From Stropharia rugosoannulata (lineage: Eukaryota; Basidiomycota; Agaricomycetes; Agaricales; Strophariaceae): DNA of 64,000 nt. Below the pieces are notes generated by a model that was not told the DNA's origin, did no database searches, and worked only from the letters and a program-made list of their open reading frames with translations. Of this stretch, positions 11,426 through 22,790 are shown in pieces. The translations under genes were made by a program, and so were the position numbers. Position 1 is the first letter of the stretch. Every line of letters starts with the position of its first letter. Where the stretch lies: positions 558,001 through 622,000 of the forward strand of contig JANCIK010000011.1 in the NCBI GenBank assembly GCA_028532985.1, written 5' to 3'.

Positions 11426-12700
11426 ATGTCAGACAACTTCCCTTCCACCTCAGTCCAGACGGCCGTTATAGATGCAAATATTAATTCAAACTGTTTGAGT
11501 ATTCTCTTGCTCGGTGCGTCCATCTGTAGAGTATGATAATTTCGGGTAGCACACTGACCTCCCTACAGGAATATATACCACAGTGTATCTGGGCACCATG
11601 TACATCTACTGTATGTAACTCATAGTTATGTTCTTCCCTGGCCCTTGACTCACAACTAGCCCCCATTGGCCTATGTGCAGTAACCAAAAAGCCATCACAT
11701 AGTAACTTTGTCCTTGTCGCCATCTCAATCCTATATCTGGCTAACGTTGCTCAGACAAGCATCGACTGGTTTTTGGCTCGATCACTTGTTGGATTAGCTG
11801 GACAGCCGAAGGAGGAATTCTTCATATTTTCCTTTGTTGCGACAGTGTGGGCCACGCTTGCAAATGACATTATCTGTTTGGTGCTCTCCACGGTTGCTGA
11901 TGGACTTCTGGTAAGTATCCTATTATATTTCCCCTGTAAAATTCTCACTCACAAGTGCAGATATGGCGGTGCTACCACGTGTGGGATAGGTCACTGCGTG
12001 TCATCCTGGCACCCTTAATATTTTTGGTTGCTGAAGCAGGTATGAAATTGCGTGTTACTTATGAAGATTACGCTCACATACATTGTAGCCCTATATCTCT
12101 CCGTCATAATCTGTGCATTAGCAACCAACTTGCATCCGGGAAATCTGTCGTTCGTAATGAATGACCTCCTGGGTGCCGCATTCTTCACCTCGCTTGGATC
12201 TACTCTTTTGACAACCACGTTGATTGTTTACCGAATTCTCTCCGTCCAAAGAGGCTCGCCTATCAAGAACTCTACTCACAAGCAGCGATTTACTTCGATT
12301 CTTGACTTGATCGTGCAGTCGGCAGCGCTGTATGGTCTGGTACTTCTGGCAAATGCGATCATTGTTGTGGTTCCCTTGAACGGGGAAGATGCCGGAAACT
12401 TACAGGCCATGGCCGTGGCACAGATGTTTATTCCCGTCACATTCTCAGTAACCGCTGTGAGTACCTGTTCTCTTTTACAGTGCTCGTCATTCTGTAGTGT
12501 TGATTTACCTCGTATTAACGCAGGGGTTTGCGCCAACTGTCATGGTGGCTCGTGTCGCGCTTTTGTCCTCTGAACCCCCAGTGCAAACACGTTCCGACAA
12601 GATATCTGGCCTGGAATTTAATGTCGAAATGACTAAGGAGAGCAATGCCACATGTATGGTAACACACAGCCCTACTACCAGCTCGGACCGTCTTTCATGA
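11426..12700 (+). CDS. Uncharacterised multi-pass membrane protein, copy 2
   Basis: This 327-residue protein is a paralogue of the gene at 8845. Exons are 11426-11513, 11569-11610, 11681-11910, 11961-12039, 12089-12456 and 12524-12700; the second (42 nt) and fourth (79 nt) are the same size as in copy 1 and all phases agree. Shared blocks are NCLSILLLGIYTTVYLGTMY, FVLVAISILYLANVAQTSID, LAGQPKEEFF, IWRCYHVWDRSLRVILAPL, ALYLSVIICA, FFTSLGSTLLTTTLIVYRIL, the LDLIVQSAALYGLVLLANAI helix and GFAPTVMVARVALLSSEPP. It is convergent with copy 3 (stop to stop about 300 bases). The function is unknown. The gene looks intact, with TATA box, start, canonical introns and stop. Confidence 0.85.
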
Positions 12701-13002
12701 TTGTAATGGCATTTGCCGTATATACCTTATTTAACATTACTACTACTGGTTATAGTACTAGCAGAATAGATAATCCAGTGTCGCCTCTCCTTGTATTTTT
12801 AAAGCCCATACGTCTTCGCTTTATATACTCAAAACTTTAATTTTTGACGGGAGACCTTTGCGAGAAGTGTCTATTAATAGATGGAATCAGATTGTGCGGC
12901 AACTTCAAGCGTATCCGGAGAAACCGCCGGCCGAGCGGCACGAGAGCGTATTGTTATTGCCGAGCCCAAGCCGAGCGTACAGAAAACCCTTAGAATACAC
13001 CG
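12701..13002. other. Convergent 3' intergenic spacer
   Basis: This is the spacer between the 3' ends of membrane protein copies 2 (+) and 3 (-). I see only AT-rich sequence suitable for the two transcript ends. Confidence 0.5.
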
Positions 13003-14261
13003 TTATGTACCGCCCTGCTCGCTCGCTGTTTCCTCGCTACGATCAGCTTCTGTGTCGGCAGATCTCCTCCTTGAAAAGATAATCTGGGACGGCTCACTTG
13101 CTTTAATGGAGAGACTGGACGTTTGGGAGTATATACGAAAAACCATCATGGTAGGAAATATCCCCTGTAATGTGGCTTAAGTGCATGTTGTTATCAGAGA
13201 CAAATGAACGCACGTACTGCACATGCGTATAGCGTGCATGAATATGCTTGAAACAATCTGAGTGATCGCGAGGTGCGTGGTGAGCGGATTTGAATGCTGA
13301 GTATAACTTCGCTTATGGCAAAGAGGAAAGACATAACAGCATAGCCGGCAGCTGACTGTATTAGTAGATCTGAAGTTCTTCTGAGCTTATTTTGTGAATG
13401 CTGCATGTGAGAACCGCTTTCAAGAGCCACGGACTTGATTCTACGAACGATGAGCCAGGTCGTAAGCGTGGTGGTTACAAAGTTGAGCATTGCCGCGCCC
13501 CCTCCCAGCGCCTGCCCAGCCACGGCCAGATTTGAGAGGACCACTCCAGCTTGAGTTACAGATATTCCTCTCCATATGCATATCTCCCAAGCGGTCCATG
13601 TAACTGTACACGTGAATACTATATTCCAATAGTAGGGTGAACACATTGCCTGTAACTCACCAATTTGAAGTCCGGTAAGTATCATGGGCAAAATAATGAC
13701 GGTGACCGAACGGTTCCACACATGATAGCACCTCCATATCTGTGAAAGAAATTATTTTCAACTATTCATACATACTGTTTGTAGGCTTACTAGAAGCGTA
13801 TCCGCAAGAACAGATGCTAACAAAAGACAGAGGTCCGATATTCTTGTTCCCATTTTTGTACGCAATGGATCCATTATCGAAGCAAGGGTAAAAAATCCAA
13901 TTTCATCGCCAACTGGGAGTATTTGCCAATACCACCATTGCATTGACGTTTGAACGACATTGAGGCTATACATGAGTATAATTGCCGCCAGTATATGTCT
14001 GTTTGCCTTGACCTGCTGCGTGACTTAAGAATTTGTAAGTTAGTAGATTCGTGAATAGAGGCTACGCTCATACTGTGCGCGTTTACCGCTGAAAAAAAGA
14101 CAGATGTGTAGCAACCTACACAGAATACTAGGTATCAATAAACTGTCATTATGACTCGATGGAATGTGATACATACCAGTCAATAAGATACACAGAAAAG
14201 AAGGGTTCAGTAAGGCAATGTCGTAAGGCGTAGCACTTTGTAGACTTGACATAGGCGGCAT
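13003..14261 (-). CDS. Uncharacterised multi-pass membrane protein, copy 3
   Basis: This 325-residue minus-strand paralogue has exons 14177-14261, 14087-14115, 13791-14012, 13661-13739, 13218-13618 and 13003-13164. The family blocks are present: LNPSFLCILLTG, HILAAIILMYSLNVVQTSMQ, LLLASVLADTLL, IWRCYHVWNRSVTVIILPM, LNFVTTTLTTWLIVRRIKSV, LLIQSAAGYAVMSFLFAISE and GIFPTMMVFRIYSQTS. Two points differ from its relatives. Exon 2 is 29 nt rather than 42 and shifts the exon 2/3 junction to phase 0, and the usual ARVAL after PTMMV is FRIYS. The exon before the last also ends in a more polar stretch. It is still a complete open model, so I call it a diverged but probably working gene. Confidence 0.72.
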
Positions 14262-14305
14262 GTCGGAAAGGCGTCGGGAGGTACATAGCGTCTGCTACGT
14301 CTGTC

Positions 14306-14313
14306 TTTATATG
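14306..14313 (-). promoter_or_regulatory. TATA box of membrane protein copy 3
   Basis: The minus strand reads CATATAAA about 45 bases upstream of the ATG at 14261. Confidence 0.45.
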
Positions 14314-14361
14314 GATTCTACAGCTTATGCAGCTTGATTTAATTGTCCTTGACATTAGCAC

Positions 14362-15094
14362 TAATCGAATAATGGGCTAGTCAAGCCCGCAGCGCGCCCT
14401 TCTGACAATTATAGAATGATCGTTGAGGAAAACGACCATTAGTCTCCATTAGCTCTTACCTGAGTGCTGTTCTATATGTGTTTCGCCTCCAGAGAGCGCT
14501 GCGCCACTGTTATCAAAAATCACTTTAACCTAAACAACATGGAGCAAGGAAGATTCAGTCCAGACTATTTGTAGCAACATAACTAGTCAAGGTAAAAGTC
14601 CTGCTTGCTTCATAGTCACGGTTTCTATCATAAAGCCGGCCCAACCGCCAACGTTCGAAATTGGACATATTTTATAAATCTGGGTTCACATCAGTTATGT
14701 GACTAGAGGTGAGAATCAGCTCTCCGATATTAAGTACGCTTGACAGCAAGTTGACAGGTAGAAGACATACAATGGGAAAACCAGAGCAACCTTGAAGGCA
14801 CTTTCAAATGGCTGTTTTTCTGAATCCCTGATTTGACCATGATTCAGATATGTCTAGTCCATCTGAGCTGAACATGACAATGTGTATAGGAGTGGGATAT
14901 GCAGCTCAAGAGACGTATACAATGAGCTGTCATGCGCGTCTAAATGATGCTTCCCAGGGCATGCAGAACACCACGCGCGAACATTGTCATCTAGTATCTA
15001 TAGCAAATCTATAGATAATATTATATATAAATCCCTTGTTCACCCACGACATGCACGTTCTGCACAGCGCGAGTTGCCATACCCTTCCACCACC
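14362..15094. other. Divergent intergenic region
   Basis: This region separates the divergent genes at 14261 (-) and 15095 (+). No ORF of note is present. The promoter of the plus-strand gene lies at its right end. Confidence 0.5.
15021..15030 (+). promoter_or_regulatory. TATA box
   Basis: TTATATATAA stands 65 bases upstream of the ATG at 15095, the start chosen because a signal peptide follows directly. Confidence 0.5.
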
Positions 15095-16916
15095 ATGTTG
15101 TTCTTCCTGTTAGTGAGTGCGCTTGTCCAGTCGCTTCACGGATTCCCTGCAACGAGTAATTCAAGTGGGTGTAATTCGGACGTCGACGATACACTTTGCG
15201 TGCACTCGACGTTGGCAGCACGTGGCCATGTCCAATTCGGTACGCGCGGCGCGGCCGACATAATCCTCACTTGCCTCGCTACAATTCTAGCATGCACTTG
15301 GACGGCCTTCCACCCTAACATCCCGGCCCCGAATGACTCTTGGTTCGATGGGATAAAGCGGCGCGTGCGCATGATGCTTTACGCACTTTTGGCTCCCGAA
15401 GCAGTCACGACGTTCGCCATGAGGCAATGGCTTTCTGCTAGAGAAATAAAGGAGAGGTATAACGACTGGGCTCACGCACGTAGTAAGTTCTTCAACTGGG
15501 TCGGGTTTATCATTTTATTTAATGATTCTGTGCACAGGTTTATTGAGTTCAAAACCGTCTCTTGACCCAATCAACGGTGCAAAGGAGGACGTAGCCTTAC
15601 TTGTATCTTCATCACGAACTGAGGAATGCGATCCAGAGCGTCAAGACACTCCTGTTCAAGAGAATGAGAATACGCAAGAGGCAAAAGCCGAAGCTCAGAG
15701 CACACACTCTACGGAGTCGAATATTACACCATCCTTGTCTTACCCACCCACACCTCCAGTCGGCACATCACCCGTTCTCACCGCAAAATCACCAGGGCCC
15801 TCAATCCTAAAACGGCGTAGCTCTTCGGCGTCGGTCGCGTGCATAAAGAAGCCATTCCACCGCCCAGCCCTTCGCGAACGGGAGGACGGTGAAGTAGAAA
15901 GGTGGACGATCACCCACGGGTTCTTCCTTCAGATGGGAGGTTTCATGGCGTCAAGAAGAGGTATGCCGCTATTTACCATCCGCGCATCGTCCGGCAGGAG
16001 AAGGGAGATGGAGTACATGGTTTCTGGTTCACCTGTTTCATACGACAGCATCGAAGGTCTTATCGACACCGGGAGGATCCTTGCACCTACAGTTACCGCA
16101 GATGATATAGAAGATCGTAGCAAAGGCGATGCAATCTCTAAGACTGTCGTCCTGGTGCAGACCAGCTGGTTTTTTTCCCAGTGCATTGCGCGCTGGTCAG
16201 TCGGCCTCGTCGTCACTGAACTCGAAGTTATCACCCTTGGATTCGTGATTCTCAACGGGCTCACGTACCTGTTTTGGTGGAACAAACCTCAGAACGTTGG
16301 AGTCCCTGTATATCTTGAATGGATGGACGAAAGTAGCATCCCGGATACCCCAAGCGCCACCCAGAAATCCACCTGGTTTAAACGCAGATTGCACGCTCTT
16401 GCACTGTCTACAACATTGATCGACACCATCGAACGTCTGATATCCCTATGCTTTACACCTTTCCTCCCTATTGCTTCCTTAATCATCGGCTCAGACTTCA
16501 GTGATGCCCAGCCTCTACGTGTCTCTATGTTTCACTCTGATGACTCGCTCAAGTCTAGGGGACGAACAGTGTCTTTTTCAATGTCTGCGGTGGCTATCGT
16601 GTTTGGCGCCGTGCACCTCGCTCCAGCTTGGGTTCTTGACTTTCCATCACCCGCTTACGGAATTATATGGAAAGTGTGCTCAATCATAACAACCACACTT
16701 CCTATTACCGTCGTACCGTTATTTGAGCTATACAAGCGCACCCGAAATGACAATCAGGTTTTGAACGTAGTCCTTATCACTCAAGTCATGGCTTTGTCCT
16801 TTACTTACGTCGCAGCCCGCATTGCTCTTTTTGTAGTGGCTTTAGTCTCCCTCGCGCATTTGTCCCCAAAAGCCCTGATGACTGTCGAGTGGCTCTCAAT
16901 TTTCCCCCATCTTTAA
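15095..16916 (+). CDS. Large fungal membrane protein of unknown function, copy 1
   Basis: This 588-residue protein belongs to a widespread fungal family without assigned function. Exons are 15095-15482 and 15538-16916. It opens with a signal peptide (MLFFLLVSALVQSLHG), followed by FGTRGAADIILTCLATILAC and TWTAFHPNIPAPNDSW. A low-complexity Ser/Pro/Glu-rich linker covers about residues 130-250. The conserved second half reads WTITHGFFLQMGGF, IEDRSKGDAISK, VQTSWFFSQCIARWSVGL, VTELEVITLGFVILNGLTYL and FWWNKPQNVGVPVYLEW. Several further hydrophobic segments run to the C terminus. The linker differs strongly from that of the paralogue at 37.9 kb, while the flanking blocks are well kept. It ends only 98 bases from the stop of the convergent DUF7330 gene. 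Confidence 0.85.
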
Positions 16917-17014
16917 TTGTCAGCGATTCAGCGGCAGAATTACATCCAGGGCTCGCTTCAAAATGGTTGCCTTTTATTATTTGCAGACGAATGGAAACCG
17001 TCTGAACCTTCGAA

Positions 17015-18673
17015 CTACAGGACAAGTACAGCTGGATAATTGGTCGTCTTCACTTGCACGCCGTAATATTCGTACTCGTCCCCTATCTCGCCCCAGTACA
17101 CCCATCCGCCAGTGCGCTCATCTCCGTACCAACTATAATCGATCTGCCTCTCCCGCCGCATTCCGGTCGGATCTACCGTGTTACGGCTCTGGTCAAGCAA
17201 AGTAGTCGAGTTGGTTGTGAGCAAGGTGAACGGTCCTTGGAACGTCGGGTGGGTGACAACGGTTGCAGAGCCATTTGTAGTAGCTGCCTTTATGGATGCA
17301 CGGTTGTTTAGCGGCGCGATGGGGAACTTAAGGTCTACGTGGCTGTTTGATGTGACCGCGCTTACGGTGAAGACGGATTTCTCTTCACCAAAGAGGTTGA
17401 TAGTTGCCTCGATTGGACTGTTCCCGAATGAGCAGCCCGGCGTGAGTGAGCAGGAGAGTGGCCATCACTGAGTTTCGTACACCTTACCTGTTGCTCGTAG
17501 ATGCTATCAAGCCTGGGTTGCCGTACCGTCTACTTCGACGTTCAATTTTCGACTTGAGGTTAGCCTCGATCGTGATCGGCGCGTTTGACGTTGATATCGT
17601 CAAAGTAGATGTTGTGTTAAAGGTACCAGTTATCGGCCCGCGGCAGGACTGGATTGTGATTTCCTCACTAGAAATAGTCTGAAGGAGATTCAAAAGATAA
17701 GTCAAAACTTGAGTGTTACACAGTGGACTTTTACTGTAAGACTTACGCCAGTTGACACGGAGGAAGAGCCGCGCGCGTTTATATATATACTCTCCGAAAA
17801 CTCCCCAGGCTTTGTATTGACTATCCTCACATTTGTATCATAGACATCGACGTATAGCGTTGTGAAGTCAGGTACCGATAAATTATGTGTTGTTAGCCTG
17901 GGGAGACTGACAAATGTTCTGGAGGTTAATGTTTCTTTATATGCAGAGGCCTTTATCAAATATGGCTAATGAGAGCTACATAGTCCTCCAACAAGTAGTA
18001 CTCACGTAAATTAAACTGCATATGTATCCCAAATACGTTCTGCAATATATTTGATCATTCGTATTCCATGTCTGGGCAAACGAGATATCCTGTTCAATGG
18101 ATATCGTGTCCCTTGCACGCCAGGGCATAGTCCTAATCCTGAGGATATTCGTCTTGGTAACTGTTGGGGTACTGAACTTCCCATGCAACTTGCGAACATT
18201 GCTCGGTGGTACCATTGTAATGTTTAACAGCCCCTGCAGAGCCGAAATATCGATTGTAGTATGAAGAGATGTACCTGTATGGTACTTGGAAGTTAAGCTG
18301 TTGTAGATCTCGCGTGAGTGAGAGGTTTGTAACCCATCCAGGGATTCGATGGGCATGCCGTTCAGTAGCAGTTTATTCGGGACATAGGCTCTCTGCCATT
18401 CTAGCATTGCAGGCGCCTGAAGCACCCGGTGTAGGGAGTTAGCGCTTTACATCATAACTCGAACATGTAAGATACGGGACTGACATTGTACAAATATGCG
18501 GTTTGGTTGAATCTGTTCGTCAGATAAAGCATTATCACTGCAGCTGTTATCGACAGTAATGCTAGGAACCACATCTTTGTGCGATGCTTCTCTCTAGACT
18601 GGCGTCCTTGTGACTCTAGCAACGCCTCATTACCTGGTTTACGGTAGAGAGGATGCTTGTTGTCCATTTCCAT
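17015..18673 (-). CDS. DUF7330-type membrane-anchored protein, copy 1
   Basis: This minus-strand gene encodes 465 residues in five exons (18485-18673, 18006-18416, 17747-17950, 17488-17678, 17015-17417). A short basic N terminus is followed by one membrane helix (WFLALLSITAAVIMLYL, about residues 35-52), so it is a probable type II protein. The large remainder is beta-rich with repeating motifs typical of DUF7330: ITGTFNTTSTLTISTSNAPI, VTSNSHVDLKFPIAPLNN, and THPTFQGPFTLLTTNST. It ends RTGGWVYWGEIGDEYEYYGV with the GxVxW block common to these proteins. The function is unknown. MEMDNK and MDNK are both possible starts; the paralogue begins MDQK, which favours 18667. Confidence 0.85.
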
Positions 18674-19395
18674 TATCTCCTACGTTAGATATAATACTGG
18701 AGCAGAGGCGGGCGTGAGTAAGTTCAAAACTCCTCGAAATACATGCCCATTATTTTAAATAGACAGACACCAAGCACACCATTTGGCTGCGGCAGAATTA
18801 AACGGCTCACACGACCTTGGAATAGCATCACAGTTGTCCAGACATGAGCAGCGCGCAGCTGTCATTTGATGAGATACTAGCTCAGTCCGGGTTTGAAGGA
18901 AAGACACCTATATACAGTTTTGTCCTCAGTCGGAATGCGTACATACTATGTCATTCTGTAATCGCACCGTGGGACCGGAGCGTACCTTAATTAGAATTAT
19001 GTAGAGTAGATCCATACTCTTAATGAATTCCAAAACACCTCTCTACTTCTCGATGATTATCTGTTTGCTTAATGGCGACGGATTTCCCCAAGGCCTAGAC
19101 AGTCACTAGATGTGGCCAGTATTGGAGATTCATTGCGGTATCGAGTTTGAAGGTAAACGTGAGATTTTCTCAAGATTTTTTGTTGGATTTCTCAAAATCG
19201 GCACCAACAGCGCGGGCCGTGCCGTCAGTGCCGGTACTACTTAGCAAGTTAAGTATACATGCCGACAAATTGTTGTCAATTACTTCAGTGCAATTTCAAT
19301 GTTCCTTCTGAGTCCCAACCTTCGTCCTTGTTCTAATTTCATTGTCACCTGAGTCTGCCTTCGCCACATTTTGTTCAGTCAAAAAACCGAAGCTA
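18674..19395. other. Intergenic region between DUF7330 copies
   Basis: I find no gene. The sequence upstream of copy 1 and downstream of copy 2 is AT-rich with no recognisable signals beyond what promoters and 3' ends would need. Confidence 0.5.
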
Positions 19396-20939
19396 TTATA
19401 GGATGAGGACAGCTGGGGCGTTGGTTGTTTGCATGTACACCCCGTAAGTCTCGTACTCTGCCATCTCGTTCCAGTATACCCGTCCAGAAGTCCTCGCTTC
19501 ACTATACCAGTCATATTCCAACTGTCTCGCTCGGCCCTGTCCGCTCGGGTCCGATGTCTCGCGGCTTTGATCGATTAAAGCGGTCGAGTTGGTTGTGGAT
19601 AAGGAGAAAATTCCCTGGAATGTCGGGTGGGCGTCAACGGTTACGGCGCCGTTTGTAGTTTGCGCATTAATTGTTGCGATATTGTCGAGCGGCGCAATGG
19701 GGAACTTCAGGCTGATATGGCTGTTTGACGTCTTGGCGCTTACGGTGAATGTGGATTTTTCATTACCGAAGAAATTCACGGTTGCTTCGATGGGGCTGTT
19801 TTACGCACGGAAGCAGCACATTGAGAATGAGTGGTCCATAGATTAGAATTGCCTTAGAATTACTTACCTATTACTTGTCGTTGTGAGTACACCGGGGTAG
19901 TAAAACAGCCCTTTCGACTTGAGGTTAGCCTTGATCACGATGGGCGCGTTTGATGTTGATAGCTGCAGCATAGATGTTGTGTTAAAGGTGCCTGTTATTG
20001 GCCCGCCCCCGGATTTAATCGTAATTTGTTCACTGGAAAGTGTCTGTTGAACGTAGGTCACTGGAGAGTGCTTGATCTTTATAAACTGTAGACTTACACC
20101 GGTTGAAACGGATGAATTTCCCCGTGCGTTTATGTATATACTGTCTGAAAATGCGGCAAAGTTGTTATTTATCACCTTCAGGTCAGTATCATGGACGTCA
20201 ACGTATAATGTGGTAAAATCCGGCAATGATGAACTGCTCGTTTTCTCGGGGACATAGACAAATGTGGAAGAGGTTGCTGCTTTGTTGTATGCAGACATCT
20301 CCAGTCACAGGTTAATGAGCATGATAAAGCCTCCAATGAAAGAAAAAAACTCACGTAGATCAAGCTGCATATGTGTCCCAGATATTTTCTGCATTGTCTC
20401 TGGCTATCAGAGTTCCATGTCTGCTTAAATGAGATATTCTGTACGATGAATATTCTGTCGCTTGGCAGTCCAGCCAGAGTACAAATCCTGAGGGTACGTT
20501 CCGGTCTTCTGGCAGTTGGCGTTGAGCTGGAGACCCCATTCGGGTTGCGAAGATCCTCCGGTGGTACCAGCGTAACGTTCAACATGCCCTGTAGAGACGA
20601 TGCCTCCACTGTGGTCTGAAAAATTGTACTGTCCTCGATGTAAGATTCCAGGTTGTGTGTTCCGTATGTATGACTGGTGTGCCTTTCATTTTCGGCGTTG
20701 TAAGGTAAGCCGTTTATTATCAGCTTGTCGGGGGAAGATGTGCGGTAGCCTGATACTATAGCGACCTGCAACGCATGCTGCTCGAAGGTTTGATAAACCA
20801 GAAACAGTACAGTCATTGTCGTCAGAATTGCTTGGAGCCATATTCTAGTTGCAAACCTCTTTCTAGGCTGCTGTGCTTGCAACTCCGGGAAGTAATCTCT
20901 CCCTCGTCCCGAAGAGTAGGCAGACTGCTTCTGGTCCAT
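19396..20939 (-). CDS. DUF7330-type membrane-anchored protein, copy 2
   Basis: This paralogue of the gene at 17015 encodes 453 residues in four exons (20355-20939, 20098-20298, 19868-20043, 19396-19795). The intron that splits the N-terminal part of copy 1 is absent here, so the cytoplasmic tail, the helix (IWLQAILTTMTVLFLVYQTF) and the first extracellular part are one 585-nt exon. The beta-rich repeats GPITGTFNTTSMLQLSTSNA and TSNSHISLKFPIAPLDN are kept, as is the C-terminal GRVYWNEMAEYETYGVYMQ. Head-to-tail placement and similar sequence point to tandem duplication. The function is unknown, and an extracellular or wall-facing beta-structure is only inferred from the topology. Confidence 0.85.
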
Positions 20940-21283
20940 TTCCCTTATCTCGTGTTCTATGCTGGTAGAATGATGGATGTGAGTAAGTCCAAAAACAGCC
21001 TTACATAGTTATAAGCCGCCGAGTATATTGAGCTAGCCGCATGATCATTAAGTGATTGGAGCATCAGCAGCGCATAGCTGTCAGTTGATGAGATGTGAGC
21101 GCACCCCAAGTATGTGAGCAAAAATACCCACATGCAAACCATATTATGCCAGATTAATGTCAACAGTGCGACAAGACATTGTCTCTGAAAAGTTATCTAC
21201 AGATCGAGTGTACTTAGAATAAAGCTCTGTAAAGCGCACATTGAAATAATCCCTTATCCAGCGCTCTAAGGCGAAGCCCCCCG

Positions 21284-21308
21284 CGATTCGGGGCTTCTGG
21301 TGTTATTA
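21284..21308. repeat. GC-rich inverted repeat (hairpin)
   Basis: Arms GAAGCCCC and GGGGCTTC are separated by nine bases (CCGCGATTC), in AT-rich surroundings. The origin is unknown. Confidence 0.5.
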
Positions 21309-22744
21309 ATACCTGTTTTTGTGACTCATCTCGATCAGTATCAATACATATGTGCAATTTATTCGCAGGCCTCTTATCGTACCTATGAAGTGCCGAGGCT
21401 GGCAATGGGTACTTCGAGAATCCATTGAGAGCTGAGCGCTGACCTTTTTATGGCGAATTCAGCTTGAATCTAGCCCTTCGGGAAGAAGTTTGGTATCAAA
21501 TGGCTACTATGGCTTGGTGTTAGAGTTACAGTGAAATACAAAGATAAGGTCTATTTTTAGACTTTACAGCGGCGTTTACGAGCCATAGTAAGGAGGGTGT
21601 AAAAACGTGTCCAATGGCAACTAAGAGGTTGATTCCAATGAAGTTCACCGTAATGGGATTCCGATTGGGCGACCGGACCGACTACTTATGACCGAACAGC
21701 CTTTGCCATCAGACCGGTTTTGAGGGTGAATGTGAGAGGTCGCGTCGTCCAAATATTATCCCAGATGCGCAGTTTGCTTTGTATTGGGTCTGGGAAACGT
21801 GCCCTTTAAAAATGAGACTATGAGAACAAGGTAATTAGAGTACTGCATCTTGAGACATTTTACTGTCAGGAATTAAACTTCTAGTAGGTTATGGCCGGCC
21901 GCCGGCCGGCCGATAATCGCGCAGGTTACTAATACTCGTTTTGTTCCACCCTTTGGTCGCACGTTTTTGCTCCTTCAACATGAAGTATCCACGTCAGAAG
22001 CACTGCCTGTGATGTGCAAGCCTGACGCTGTACGGATGTACATTGTACATACCAATGCAAAACTGTTCAGATTGACCAATCAAGAGTAAGTCAAAAGTCG
22101 CCGTCTATAACTTCCGCTGAGAAAACATGACACCGTATGTGTCTGCATGTGACATGGAAGCCTCGGAGATTTATGCTTCTTGAACTTTACTTGGTGAAAG
22201 AGTCGGGGGAAGTTGGTGTATTTGGGCACCAGAATTTGAGCACAAGAGCCCGGAAGTTGAAGGAACACGGGTCGTGCGCGTTGCGTGCGCACGGTTGGCG
22301 CACTGTGTGGGAACTTGAACGCGCGTCACGGGCAGAGTCACTAAGGCCCCAAGTGGGCAGACAGTCATTTTCAATGCATAGATCCCTCCTTTGAAGCCAG
22401 TATTGGAAACTATTGAGCTTGAAATACCCTTTGTTTGTGTAGAGTCTAACTATGTAGCTTGTATGACCATCAATTCCTGCTCCCTTTAAAATAACTTTGG
22501 TTTTGTGAGATAACTATGTACAAAGGGTCACAAATGCCACAATAACGTCAGCACAACATTTCAAGAACCCTTATAGATCATATTCGCGTTCATTAAGCTA
22601 TCGTGACTTATACATTTAATACTAGCTGGCGCCAAGACATCGCAAAGACAGAAGCGGGCCAAATTGGGAAGGTGTCCGAAATGAGGATGGGCCAACGATG
22701 AGGCCGATGGGCACGAGACTATCGTGAGTTGAGAACATTCCCAG

Positions 22745-22753
22745 TATAAAAAG
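22745..22753 (+). promoter_or_regulatory. TATA box of P450
   Basis: TATAAAAAG lies 46 bases upstream of the ATG of the P450 gene at 22791. Confidence 0.5.
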
Positions 22754-22790
22754 AATACAAAACTCTAACTCAAAGTAAACTACCCACACA

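Larger units (their letters stand above)
20940..22790. other. Intergenic region with GC-rich palindromic patches
   Basis: No gene is supportable. Two notable patches occur: a hairpin with arms GAAGCCCC/GGGGCTTC at about 21284-21308, and a run of alternating GGCC and CCGG at 21894-21913. An open stretch at 22137-22391 (plus) has no recognisable motif. Confidence 0.5.

Noticed and set aside
12881..13180. Plus-strand ORF of 99 codons
   Set aside because: The opposite strand holds the last exon of membrane protein copy 3 (GIFPTMMVFRIYS and tail), which explains the open frame.
13003..14261. Membrane protein copy 3 as a pseudogene
   Set aside because: Use of a 29-nt exon 2 and the GTACGT donor at 13217 gives a complete open frame with proper splice sites and a TATA box.
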